From: Gammaproteobacteria bacterium
GTDB taxonomy: Bacteria > Pseudomonadota > Gammaproteobacteria > Competibacterales > Competibacteraceae
Direction: 5' to 3'
Length of the DNA stretch: 64,000 nucleotides
Assembly (NCBI GenBank): GCA_024235135.1
Contig: JACKMZ010000001.1
Location: forward strand, 653,501 to 717,500
The notes below the pieces were generated by a model that ran no database searches, was not told where the DNA came from, and saw only the letters and a list, made by a program, of their open reading frames with translations. Of this stretch, positions 1 through 7,513 are shown piece after piece (the stretch's first letter is position 1; every line of letters starts with the position of its first letter). Made by a program: the position numbers and the translations under genes.

Positions 1-1
1 C

Positions 2-523
2 CATCTGGGCTTGATCGAAGGACTGGGGCCGTTGTCCGGCGATCCTAGCGAAGGTCCACGGCAACTGGCCCGATCGCTGAGTCAGATGGACGATCTGGAA
101 CAGAAGAATCCGCCGGTGTATGGCAGTCTGAAAGAGGCGATCCTCGCCCGCCATGAAGGAAGCGATTTAACCCGCTCGGCGGCGGCGATCATCACGGCGC
201 GCGGCACTCAGCCGGTGGCCAAGGGCGTGAGTTGGCGCAGCGATCCACGGCTGACTTTCAAGTCGCCGATCTATCTGACCGAGGAGCAGGTGCTGGCCTT
301 CCTAGGCGCCATCCAGGCGCCTACCCTGCTGATCCGGGGGGAGAAGGGCTATCTGATCAATCGCGCGTTCATGACCGAACGCTTCCGCCGCGTGCCCCAG
401 TTGGAAATGCGGATGTTGCCTGGCGGGCATCATCTGCATCTGGAGGAACCCGAGCCGATTGCCGCGGCCCTCGCGGAGTTCTACCGTTCGGCGGCCGGTT
501 CACCCCTGGAAACGAGCGGGTGA
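2..523 (+). CDS. alpha/beta hydrolase, C-terminal part (5' end outside window)
   Basis: The reading frame is open from the first bases of the window and ends at a stop at 521-523, so the N-terminus lies upstream. The visible 173 residues have the lid and C-terminal half of an alpha/beta hydrolase: a helical lid with the pattern SDPRL followed by LTEEQVLAFL, the strand APTLLIRGEKG, and a late GGHHLHLE segment that would supply the catalytic histidine. The arrangement resembles the serine hydrolase-like (Serhl/MEST) branch. The nucleophile elbow is not in the window, so activity cannot be judged. The substrate is unknown. It converges on the next gene with a gap of 17 bases. Confidence 0.75.
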   Translation, partial: HLGLIEGLGPLSGDPSEGPRQLARSLSQMDDLEQKNPPVYGSLKEAILARHEGSDLTRSAAAIITARGTQPVAKGVSWRSDPRLTFKSPIYLTEEQVLAFLGAIQAPTLLIRGEKGYLINRAFMTERFRRVPQLEMRMLPGGHHLHLEEPEPIAAALAEFYRSAAGSPLETSG

Positions 524-540
524 ACCGGGCCGATCCCGTC

Positions 541-2670
541 TTATTGCCAATGTCCCGCAAGCGGTAGGCGTTCGTTGCTAGCCTCGCCGAAATCGAAGCC
601 GATTTCCGCATAACCCGACGTGTTGCTGTTGCGCAGCAGGAAGGTCGATGTGCTCGGTCGGTACAAGCCGACGCTGTCGACGCCATCGCCATCCCAATCG
701 CCGACCACGGGCAGCCAGCCGGCGCCGGGCGCGCCGTAGGCCACGGCGATTTCCGCGTAACCTTCGGTATTGCTGTTGCGCAGCAGAAAGACCGCCGTCT
801 CGGGGTTGTACAGCCCGATGGTATCGACGCCGTCGCCGTTCCAGTCGCCCGCCACCGGTAGCCAGCCCGCGCCGGGGGCGCCATAGGGGAAGGCGATGTT
901 GGCAAAGCCGGCGTCGTTGCGGTTGCGAAGATGAAAGACCGACGCGACCGGATCGTACAACCCGATGGTATCGACGCCGTCGCCGTTCCAGTCGCCGGCT
1001 ACCGGCAACCAGCCCATTCCGGGCGGACCGTAGGGGAAGTTGATGTCGCCATCGTCGCCTTCCTCGTTGAAATTGCGCAGATGGAACGCGGCGGCGTCCG
1101 GTTGATACAGGCCGACGGTGTCGAAGCCGTTGTTGTTCCAATCGCCGACCACCGGCCGCCAACCGCTGTCGGGCGATCCGAAGCTGAAGCTGATGTCGGG
1201 CCGGCCGGCGATGTTGGCCTTGCGAATATCGAAGCGGCCGAAGTCGGGATAATAAAGCCCCAGACGGCTCCACCGCTTGGTAGCGGGCGTGCACTCGGTG
1301 CCGGCGAAGGGCAGCGTATCGGGCGTGACCCGTATGTCGGTGGTGTAAATCTGATCCGGCTTCAGCGTGCCGCCGGATGCATAGGTCAATTCCACGAAGA
1401 AGGCGCTCCAGCCTTTGTCGGGCGGCAGGATGAAACCGTCGTAAATGCCTCCGCCGATGTCCTGCAATTCCGTACTGGTGTAGGCTTCGCCAATGGCCTC
1501 CAGGCGGAAATCCCGCGCGTTGGGATTGGCGGCGTGCCACAGCAACGCCTTGTCCGGTTTCGTCTGGGCTTGTACGCGGATGGAACCGTCGTTTTCCAGG
1601 GTCCAACTGTATTGCGGCGGGGAATTGTTTTGTAACACGTCGTCGATCCAGGACAGCGCCGAAAGAATGACCTCGGCGTTCTGGGCATGATCGGTGTTGG
1701 GCGAATAACGCAGCAGTTTGGGTTCTGGCAGGTCGGCGTAATAGAACTGCGAGGAATCCGGCAGAAAGAACTGATCGCCCGCCGAGTTGGCGATGAACTT
1801 GGGCATCGTGAAACGGTCGCGGTACTCGTAAGGGTCGATGATTTTCAATAAATCCTGACCGGCGGACGTTTCCAGTCGGCAGGGAATGTCGAATTCAACG
1901 TAGTCCTGCACGGCGGGGGAATAAAAGCCGTAGGCGCCCCAGTGATGGATAAACTGTTCGTCCAGGTTCAGCATGTCGATGGAGGCGGGCGCGATACCGG
2001 TGACGCGGGAATCGACGGCGGCCGTCAGCCAGGTCGTCCAACCCCGCTTGGAGCCGCCGATGACAATGAAATTGTCGATCGTAATGCCGGCTTCGTCGCG
2101 CAGCACGGTCTGCACGGTATCCATGGCGCGTACCGCGGCCTTGGTCATGGCCAGGTGCACCGGCCATTCCTCGTCGCCGGTATCCAGATACTTGTCCAGG
2201 CTGTAGGCCAGAATCTCGTCTTCGGTACGTTTGCGATTATCTTCGTCGGTGAAGTACAAAGGCTGGTTGGGAACTTCCTCCACGGTCGCCACGGCCACGC
2301 CCAACGAGGTGGCGATGAGCGCCATCAGGTCGCTGGTCTTGTCGGGCCGATCATCGTCATTGTTGCCGCCATTGATCAACAGCACGGCGGTTTCGGGATT
2401 CTTGGAATTCAACGCCAGGGGCACGGTGATCGCGACATTGTGCTCCCACAGCGGCCGATCCACTTCAGCGGCGGTCCGCCATTGCTGGGATACCATGTGG
2501 ATGAAGTAGCTCTTGTAGAAAATGTCGTTGTCTTTGGCGTAGAGGTCAAAACTGTAATTGGGATCGGGTTTGGCGACGTAGCGATCCAGCGCGGTTTGCT
2601 CAGCGGCGGCAACGCCGGTGAAACCGGTGAGGACGAGAATGAAACAAAAGGAATAAAAACGTGTTGTCAT
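541..2670 (-). CDS. secreted PhoPQ-activated pathogenicity-related protein with C-terminal repeats
   Basis: 709 residues. Residues 1-23 form a Sec signal peptide ending AAA. Residues about 30-350 match the PhoPQ-related (PqaA-like) family, an alpha/beta-hydrolase fold: NGGNNDD near 100, the elbow-like GGSKRGWTTW with Ser207, SAGDQFF with Asp299 and NTDH with His328, which I infer to be the catalytic triad. The region from about residue 465 on is not part of that family. It holds about four copies of a 49-residue unit (GWLPVAGDWNGDGVDTIGLY) like VCBS/FG-GAP repeats, whose acidic loops often bind calcium. So this is a probable extracytoplasmic hydrolase with a C-terminal repeat domain. Its physiological substrate is not known for the family. 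It stands alone, with no PhoPQ system in the window. Confidence 0.85.
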   Translation of the reverse strand: MTTRFYSFCFILVLTGFTGVAAAEQTALDRYVAKPDPNYSFDLYAKDNDIFYKSYFIHMVSQQWRTAAEVDRPLWEHNVAITVPLALNSKNPETAVLLINGGNNDDDRPDKTSDLMALIATSLGVAVATVEEVPNQPLYFTDEDNRKRTEDEILAYSLDKYLDTGDEEWPVHLAMTKAAVRAMDTVQTVLRDEAGITIDNFIVIGGSKRGWTTWLTAAVDSRVTGIAPASIDMLNLDEQFIHHWGAYGFYSPAVQDYVEFDIPCRLETSAGQDLLKIIDPYEYRDRFTMPKFIANSAGDQFFLPDSSQFYYADLPEPKLLRYSPNTDHAQNAEVILSALSWIDDVLQNNSPPQYSWTLENDGSIRVQAQTKPDKALLWHAANPNARDFRLEAIGEAYTSTELQDIGGGIYDGFILPPDKGWSAFFVELTYASGGTLKPDQIYTTDIRVTPDTLPFAGTECTPATKRWSRLGLYYPDFGRFDIRKANIAGRPDISFSFGSPDSGWRPVVGDWNNNGFDTVGLYQPDAAAFHLRNFNEEGDDGDINFPYGPPGMGWLPVAGDWNGDGVDTIGLYDPVASVFHLRNRNDAGFANIAFPYGAPGAGWLPVAGDWNGDGVDTIGLYNPETAVFLLRNSNTEGYAEIAVAYGAPGAGWLPVVGDWDGDGVDSVGLYRPSTSTFLLRNSNTSGYAEIGFDFGEASNERLPLAGHWQ
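550..1275 (-). repeat. tandem 147-bp coding repeats (VCBS/FG-GAP-like)
   Basis: The 3' part of the PhoPQ-related gene consists of about four to five units of 147 bases encoding 49 residues. Two adjacent units share GDWNGDGVDTIGLY exactly. The most 5' unit in the gene (NNNGFDTVGLY) and the last one (DGDGVDSVGLY) are more diverged. Boundaries are approximate, judged from the protein periodicity. Confidence 0.75.
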
Positions 2671-2830
2671 TAGATGCTCTCCATTGAAGCGACCTACCCT
2701 GGATAAGCAGCGAGGCCGCCTAGCCTGCGGCCCTTTAGCTTATTTTACCGGAATCGGGTCCCAACGCGATTTCCGTGCGGTCGCAATTCGCTCATCGTTT
2801 TAATCATTCCCAACATAGAAAGGGGCGATC

Positions 2831-2977
2831 ATGGCAAAGTTCCATTCCCGCATTCCCTTAGCCACGTGCACCCGGTCATTGACACAGGCCCGCAAGCTGC
2901 TCGCCGGGCCCGGCATCGATCCTCCGACGCTGAACCGCGGGTTTTGGCCGCCCGCCCAGGACGCCTTCAGTTTCTGA
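2831..2977 (+). CDS. small ORF, 48 residues, strong ribosome binding site
   Basis: ATG at 2831 follows AAAGGGG with a spacer of five bases, one of the best Shine-Dalgarno sites in the window, and the frame stays open for 48 codons with GC-rich third positions. The peptide starts MAKFHSRIPLATCTRSL and ends PPAQDAFSF. It has one cysteine, no signal peptide and no family I recognise. Its last 11 bases overlap the end of the facing lyase-like gene. It could be a true small protein or a chance ORF. A role as a peptide substrate of that neighbour is only a speculation. Confidence 0.4.
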   Translation: MAKFHSRIPLATCTRSLTQARKLLAGPGIDPPTLNRGFWPPAQDAFSF

Positions 2978-3596
2978 GGGCGACCGGGCATTGCGCCCAG
3001 GCCCAGGCTGGCGGATTGGTGCGGTCGTCGTTGACGAGTTGACCCCGTGGGTCGGTGATTTTGTTGCCGCTGAACGCGCCGTAGCGACAGGTCGCCGAGG
3101 ATAGGCCGATGACGCGTTTATCGTTCGGCGGCAGGGGAGCCCCGTGAAGATTGTATTTCGGCATGATCGGACGTAGCGCCTTGACGATGGCCAGGGCATC
3201 GCCGGCGTTCATCGAATAGATGGTGATGTATTTGCCCTGTTGATGGGGGCTGGAGTACAGCTTGGTCAGGGCCGAGAAGTCTTTCGGCAGCTTGTGCCAT
3301 ACATTGAGCGCAACCAGCGTGGGAAGAACCAGCAGGGACACCGTTCTGGCTCCTTCCAGGCTCAAGGGCGCCGTGACGTGGAATTTCCAGCCTTCGATCG
3401 TTGGAAAGGCTGTCTGACTTTTATAGGGTCCTGGAAAGATCGCGAAGCCGGGGCTAAACCACGGCCCGCCGCCGCCGTTTCGGTAATTTCCGGCGAGCGG
3501 TTGGGGAACGAGTTCAAATTTGCTGTCGAATCGCCGTCCGCCGATGGCGAGCGTCGGATTGGCGTTGGTGTTTTGGGGTTTGATGTTCCAAACCAT
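2967..3596 (-). CDS. lanthipeptide-synthetase lyase-domain-like protein
   Basis: The start at 3596 is preceded by GGAG at good distance; 209 residues result. Residues 68-176 resemble the N-terminal lyase part of class III/IV lanthipeptide synthetases, which is related to SpvC/OspF phosphothreonine lyases: EGWKFHVTA at 68-76 (family pattern GWK-I-HVSA), HQQGKYITIY at 118-127 (family GKFITVYP), and CRYGAF at 170-175. Lys71, His73 and Lys102 have nearly the spacing of SpvC Lys104, His106 and Lys136. The kinase and cyclase domains of a synthetase are absent, so it is a stand-alone lyase-like domain. Proposed role: beta-elimination on a phosphorylated peptide or protein. The assignment rests on remembered motifs and is moderate. 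Confidence 0.55.
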   Translation of the reverse strand: MVWNIKPQNTNANPTLAIGGRRFDSKFELVPQPLAGNYRNGGGGPWFSPGFAIFPGPYKSQTAFPTIEGWKFHVTAPLSLEGARTVSLLVLPTLVALNVWHKLPKDFSALTKLYSSPHQQGKYITIYSMNAGDALAIVKALRPIMPKYNLHGAPLPPNDKRVIGLSSATCRYGAFSGNKITDPRGQLVNDDRTNPPAWAWAQCPVALRN

Positions 3597-3836
3597 GGTT
3601 CGATCTCCGGTGGGTGGATGATCGATAAGGTAATGCCATGGCGAGGTAGGCCGCATCGGCCATAAGTCGGGGAGTACCCCCTACTTTGGTCGTGGTATGG
3701 ATGGGCGGCGCCCGCTCAATTCCCCGAAGGCATCGCGTGTCCGCTGATTCTTATTCTGAAGAATCGCCGCGCTTCTTGATTTTTAAGGCCGTGGTCTCCA
3801 TTTCAGCGAAGTGATAGAACACGCGTCACATCACGC

Positions 3837-3842
3837 TATAAT
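3837..3842 (+). promoter_or_regulatory. candidate -10 element of the fmdB-type gene
   Basis: A perfect TATAAT lies 31 bases before the start codon at 3874. No good -35 hexamer is visible 16-18 bases upstream. Confidence 0.35.
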
Positions 3843-3873
3843 GCCGCGAATACGAACAATCCGAGGTAACACC

Positions 3874-4239
3874 ATGCCCATTTACGAATACCGCTGTGGT
3901 GCTTGTGGCCATGAACTGGAAGCCATTCAGAAGATGAGCGAAGATCCGCTGACCGATTGTCCTGCTTGCGGCGCGCCAGCCCTCAAAAAGAAGATTTCGG
4001 CCGTGGCGTTTCGTTTGAAAGGCGGCGGTTGGTATGAAACGGACTTCAAGACCGGGGGCAAGAAGAAAAACCTGGCCAAGGACGATGCCTCGGCCTCGTC
4101 GGCGGCCAGCGACAGCGGCAAATCCGGCGGCGACAAGGCCGATAGCGGCAAATCCGGTAAGGATAGCGGTGGCGCCACGAAAGACACGACCAGTTCATCC
4201 AGTTCATCCAGTTCATCCAACTCCACAGCGACGGCCTGA
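3874..4239 (+). CDS. FmdB-family zinc ribbon protein with Ser/Gly/Lys tail
   Basis: The start at 3874 has GAGGT seven bases upstream and gives the family N-terminus MPIYEYRCGACGHELE. Residues 1-45 are the FmdB (CxxC_CxxC_SSSS) zinc ribbon, with cysteine pairs CGAC and CPAC as zinc ligands. Residues 46-62 carry the usual VAFRLKGGGWYETDF segment. The remaining 60 residues are low complexity: DSGKSG repeats followed by a run of serines encoded by 9-base repeats. FmdB was first described as a putative regulator of formamidase, but most members are uncharacterised; small RNA-interacting or regulatory roles are guesses. Confidence 0.85.
   Translation: MPIYEYRCGACGHELEAIQKMSEDPLTDCPACGAPALKKKISAVAFRLKGGGWYETDFKTGGKKKNLAKDDASASSAASDSGKSGGDKADSGKSGKDSGGATKDTTSSSSSSSSSNSTATA
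4192..4218 (+). repeat. three tandem copies of a 9-mer (agttcatcc)
   Basis: Three perfect copies of agttcatcc encode the serine tail of the FmdB-type protein. The copy number could vary by slippage without changing the frame. Confidence 0.8.
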
Positions 4240-4316
4240 TACCCGTCCGACGTTTGTGATTGGCGGTGGCAGGGGTCATCCTGCCGCTATCCGTTGCACC
4301 GTTTAAGCACCGCTGG

Positions 4317-4459
4317 CACGCGGATTCCGGACGCTTTATGGCGGCAAGCACGACCTTTGGGCAGGCTCCCGACCTGCTTATTTCCATCACGCGGATTCCG
4401 GACGCTTTATGGCGGCAAGCACGACCTTTGGGCAGGCTCCCGACCTGCTTATTTCCATC
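4317..4459 (+). repeat. perfect tandem duplication, period 71 bp
   Basis: Bases 4317-4388 and 4388-4459 are identical over 72 positions. Each copy holds the ATG and first 17 codons of the glycosyltransferase gene. Since 71 is not a multiple of three, the first ATG (4338) reads into another frame and stops near 4463, while the second (4409) continues into the full gene. Confidence 0.95.
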
Positions 4460-5260
4460 GTGACCTATCGGCCCGATTTCCCGATCCTGAGGGATGCGCT
4501 GAGATCGTTGGCCGTGGCGGTCAGTTGCGCCAAACGTAACGCGTGTCTGGGACGCGTGCAGTTGTATTTGATCGATAACGGCCCCACCTACCGCGTATCC
4601 CTCGATCTGGATGCGTTACTGAACGATGAGTCGGCCCATTTCGACTGCGTCCGGGTCGTCAGCGGGCATGGCAATATCGGTTACGGGGCGGCCCATAACC
4701 TGGCCCTGACTGGAACCTGCAGCGATTTCCACCTGGTACTCAACCCGGATGTCTGGATTGAGGAATCCGCCCTGACGGCGGCCTTATCGTTTATGAACGA
4801 ACATCCGGACGTCGGGTTGCTGGCGCCTGCGGCCGTGGACGGGGAAGGGGTCAGGCAGTACCTCTGCAAACGCTATCCCGCGGTGTTGGATCTGTTGTTG
4901 CGCGGTTTCGCGCCGGCGACGCTGCAACGGCTATTCCGCAAGCGCCTGCATGCTTACGAAATGCGGGATCGCATCGGTGAGGGCGTGGTCTGGGATGTCC
5001 CTATCGTCAGCGGCTGCTTCATGCTGTTCCGCTATTCGGTATTACGGCGGCTACAGGGGTTTTCCCCGGCGTATTTTCTTTATTTCGAGGATTTCGATGT
5101 CAGTCTGCGCACGGCCCGGATCGCGCGCATCGTTTATGTCCCCTCGGTGCGCATCGCCCATTTCGGCGGTAACGCCGCACGTAAGGGATGGCGGCATATC
5201 GCGTTGTTCGCCCGTTCAGCCCGGATCTTCTTTAACCGTCACGGCTGGAAATGGATCTAG
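4409..5260 (+). CDS. family 2 glycosyltransferase (WbbL/rhamnosyltransferase-like)
   Basis: 283 residues, GT-A fold. The N-terminal strand is LLISIVTYRPD. GHGNIGYGAAHNLAL at 86-100 and LNPDVWI at 111-117 form the nucleotide-sugar and metal site, SGCFMLFR lies at 201-208, and the acceptor-side motif YFEDFDVSLR at 225-234 is typical of WbbL-type rhamnosyl or related transferases. It probably adds a sugar to a lipid-linked surface glycan on the cytoplasmic face of the inner membrane. The start codon lies in the second copy of a 71-bp tandem duplication and lacks a clear ribosome binding site, so translation may be weak. It overlaps the next gene by ten bases and opens a four-gene operon. Confidence 0.85.
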   Translation: MAASTTFGQAPDLLISIVTYRPDFPILRDALRSLAVAVSCAKRNACLGRVQLYLIDNGPTYRVSLDLDALLNDESAHFDCVRVVSGHGNIGYGAAHNLALTGTCSDFHLVLNPDVWIEESALTAALSFMNEHPDVGLLAPAAVDGEGVRQYLCKRYPAVLDLLLRGFAPATLQRLFRKRLHAYEMRDRIGEGVVWDVPIVSGCFMLFRYSVLRRLQGFSPAYFLYFEDFDVSLRTARIARIVYVPSVRIAHFGGNAARKGWRHIALFARSARIFFNRHGWKWI

Positions 5261-6279
5261 CTGACGCGATGGACGATGCGGGCGATGCCGGCTACGCCGG
5301 GCGGCGGGTGCTGGTGACGGGCGCCACGGGTTTTATCGGCTCACGGCTGGTGGAAGCCTTGCGCCGACGCTCCGCGACGGTGAGAGTGTTGCGGCGCCCG
5401 TCGTCCCGGCTGCCGATGGCGTGGACCGACGTGGAAAGTTGCTCCGGCGATCTCGAAGATCCGGCGAGTCTGGCGCGGGCGGTGGAAACGATGGATACGG
5501 TGTTCCACGCCGCGGGTTTCGCCCATGCCGAGGACCGTTCGGGAACCGCCCAGCGGCATGAGCGCATCAATGCCGAGGGTACGCGGAGCCTGCTTGAAGC
5601 CGCGGCGCGAGCCGGTGTGCAAGGTTTCGTTTTCCTGAGCAGCGTGCTGGCCATGGGGCCGGGCGGGGAACGTTGCCTGGACGAGGAGTGGCCCCGGCTC
5701 CCCCAGTCGCCCTACGGCCGGGCCAAACGCGCGGCGGAACAGGCGGTGCTGGACATGGGGACGCGTTACGCCCGGCATGCGGTCAACCTCCGTCTGGCGC
5801 TGGTCTATGGGCGAGGCGTCAAGGGTAATTTGCGGCGGTTGCTCAAGCTTGCCCGGATTCGCGGTTTGCCAGCCCTGCCCGAAGGGGGAAAACGGTCCCT
5901 GGTGCACGTGGAGGATGTCGTGCGCGCGGCGTTGTTGGCGGCCAATTGTCCGGCCGCCCGCCATCAGACGTATATCGTGACGGACGGACGGGCTTATTCC
6001 AGCCGGGAGATCATGGATCTGGCCCGCCGGGCCCTGGGAAAGCCCCCGCCGGCCTGGCGGATTCCGCTTCCCGTGTTACGTTGGACGGCTCGCCTGGGCG
6101 ATGCCGGGTTGAAACTGACCGGGCGGCGCATCGGTTTCGACGGCGAGGCCCTGGACAAACTGCTGGGCTGGGGATGGTATTGTTCCGAGAAAATACAGCG
6201 GGAATTGTCGTTCAAGCCCCGGTACGATCTGGCCGAGAGCCTGCCGGACATGCTGCTGGGCGACGGGGGGACGGATTAG
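5251..6279 (+). CDS. NAD-dependent epimerase/dehydratase (extended SDR)
   Basis: 342 residues. The N-terminal Rossmann fold has VLVTGATGFIGSRL (GATGFIG at 24-30), with the catalytic pair Tyr155 and Lys159 in YGRAK and a serine in FLSSVLAMG. This is the pattern of extended short-chain dehydrogenases that act on nucleotide sugars, such as UDP-glucose 4-epimerases and dTDP-sugar reductases. Ten bases overlap with the upstream glycosyltransferase and four bases separate it from the next gene, so it is probably co-translated. It likely supplies or modifies a sugar for the neighbouring transferases; the exact sugar cannot be read. Confidence 0.85.
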   Translation: MDLADAMDDAGDAGYAGRRVLVTGATGFIGSRLVEALRRRSATVRVLRRPSSRLPMAWTDVESCSGDLEDPASLARAVETMDTVFHAAGFAHAEDRSGTAQRHERINAEGTRSLLEAAARAGVQGFVFLSSVLAMGPGGERCLDEEWPRLPQSPYGRAKRAAEQAVLDMGTRYARHAVNLRLALVYGRGVKGNLRRLLKLARIRGLPALPEGGKRSLVHVEDVVRAALLAANCPAARHQTYIVTDGRAYSSREIMDLARRALGKPPPAWRIPLPVLRWTARLGDAGLKLTGRRIGFDGEALDKLLGWGWYCSEKIQRELSFKPRYDLAESLPDMLLGDGGTD

Positions 6280-6283
6280 CTTC

Positions 6284-7513
6284 ATGGCTATCGCCGGATT
6301 CCGCGAACAAGCGCCACAAGGCCGGATAGGCGCTATCCTGAGCCGGCCGGCGCTCCGGTATCCGATCGTGCTGACCGGCAGTTTCGTCCTGGTCCTTCTT
6401 GCCGTCCTACTGTATTACCTGACCGGGGATCGCTACGTGGCGAAGACGGCCATCGTGATCGAACCCGAGGCATGGATCGTCATGGCCGGGCAAGGCCAGG
6501 TCACGAAGCAGGGCCTGGAGATCGTCCGGTCGTCGCCGCAAGGGACCGCGTTCGTCATCCGGCCCCGAATCAATATCCGCGCCGTCGATTATGCGGTGGT
6601 GGAGTGGCGCATCGATGGACTGCGCGATTCGGAAGCCCGCTTTGTCTGGGCCATCAGGAACCAAGCACCCAATAACGAGGGGATCGTTCTCGAACCGGAC
6701 CCGCCGGGCGAAGGGCGGATCGATTTGCAAGCGAACCGCGCCTGGAGCGGATTTGTGCAAGGCATCGGACTGTCGCTGCGCGGGCCTTTGCAGCAACCCC
6801 TCGTCATTCATCGGGTCACGTTGAAAGCCGCGCAGGCGCCCGCCTTGGGCGCCCTGTTCCGCCGGCTGTGGGAGGAATGGACGTTTTTCGAAGGATGGAG
6901 CCAGCGTTCCATCAATTTCATCGCGACCACCCCGCTCAATCCGCTGCTTCCCCCGGTTCCCGCCGGGGCGGCCTGGATGGCGCTCGCGCTGTTGCTGAAT
7001 ACATGCTGGATGCTGTGTCGGCGGCAACGCGTGACCTGGGTTGCCTGCGGCGTCATCGTCCTGGTCGGTTGGATGCTGCTCGATGTCCGCTGGCAATGGG
7101 CGCTGCTACGGCAAATGGCCATCACCCGCACGCAATTCGCCGGCAAGACCTGGCTGGAAAAAAGGCAGTCCGCCGAGGATGGATCGCTGTTTCAGGAAAT
7201 AAACGCCGCCCGTGAAAAACTGCCCGCTGAACCCGTGCGCCTGTTCCTGATTACGGACATGGGCGAGGGAAACCGCTATAGCCGTGGGCGGGCGCGGTAT
7301 CATTTGCTGCCGCACAACGTATGGTCGGGTGGCCAGATTCCGACGAACGGTGTCCACCCAGGCGATTACGTTTTGTTGCTGCGCCCATTCGCCGGCATCG
7401 AATACGATCCGGCCGCCGGGGCATTGCGCCAGCGGGCGCGGGAACTGCCCGCCTTGCCGATATACTCGTCGCGCAGCTTGGGATTGTTCCGGGTGGACGG
7501 ACCCTGGCGATGA
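6284..7513 (+). CDS. membrane protein of unknown function in glycan locus
   Basis: 409 residues. Three hydrophobic segments are visible: 26-46, about 226-244 and 250-267. Between the first and second is a soluble domain of about 180 residues rich in strands, and after the third a soluble domain of about 140 residues (LFLITDMGEGNRYSRG, then HPGDYVLLLRPF). I do not recognise a family. Its place between an epimerase and a polytopic membrane protein, with ATGA overlap to the latter, suggests a shared function in assembly or transfer of a surface glycan. It could be a partner subunit of the downstream putative glycosyltransferase. Confidence 0.7.
   Translation: MAIAGFREQAPQGRIGAILSRPALRYPIVLTGSFVLVLLAVLLYYLTGDRYVAKTAIVIEPEAWIVMAGQGQVTKQGLEIVRSSPQGTAFVIRPRINIRAVDYAVVEWRIDGLRDSEARFVWAIRNQAPNNEGIVLEPDPPGEGRIDLQANRAWSGFVQGIGLSLRGPLQQPLVIHRVTLKAAQAPALGALFRRLWEEWTFFEGWSQRSINFIATTPLNPLLPPVPAGAAWMALALLLNTCWMLCRRQRVTWVACGVIVLVGWMLLDVRWQWALLRQMAITRTQFAGKTWLEKRQSAEDGSLFQEINAAREKLPAEPVRLFLITDMGEGNRYSRGRARYHLLPHNVWSGGQIPTNGVHPGDYVLLLRPFAGIEYDPAAGALRQRARELPALPIYSSRSLGLFRVDGPWR

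Noticed and set aside
2800..2991. 63-residue minus-strand ORF opposite the small plus ORF
   Set aside because: No ribosome binding site, and the plus-strand frame at the same place has a strong one.
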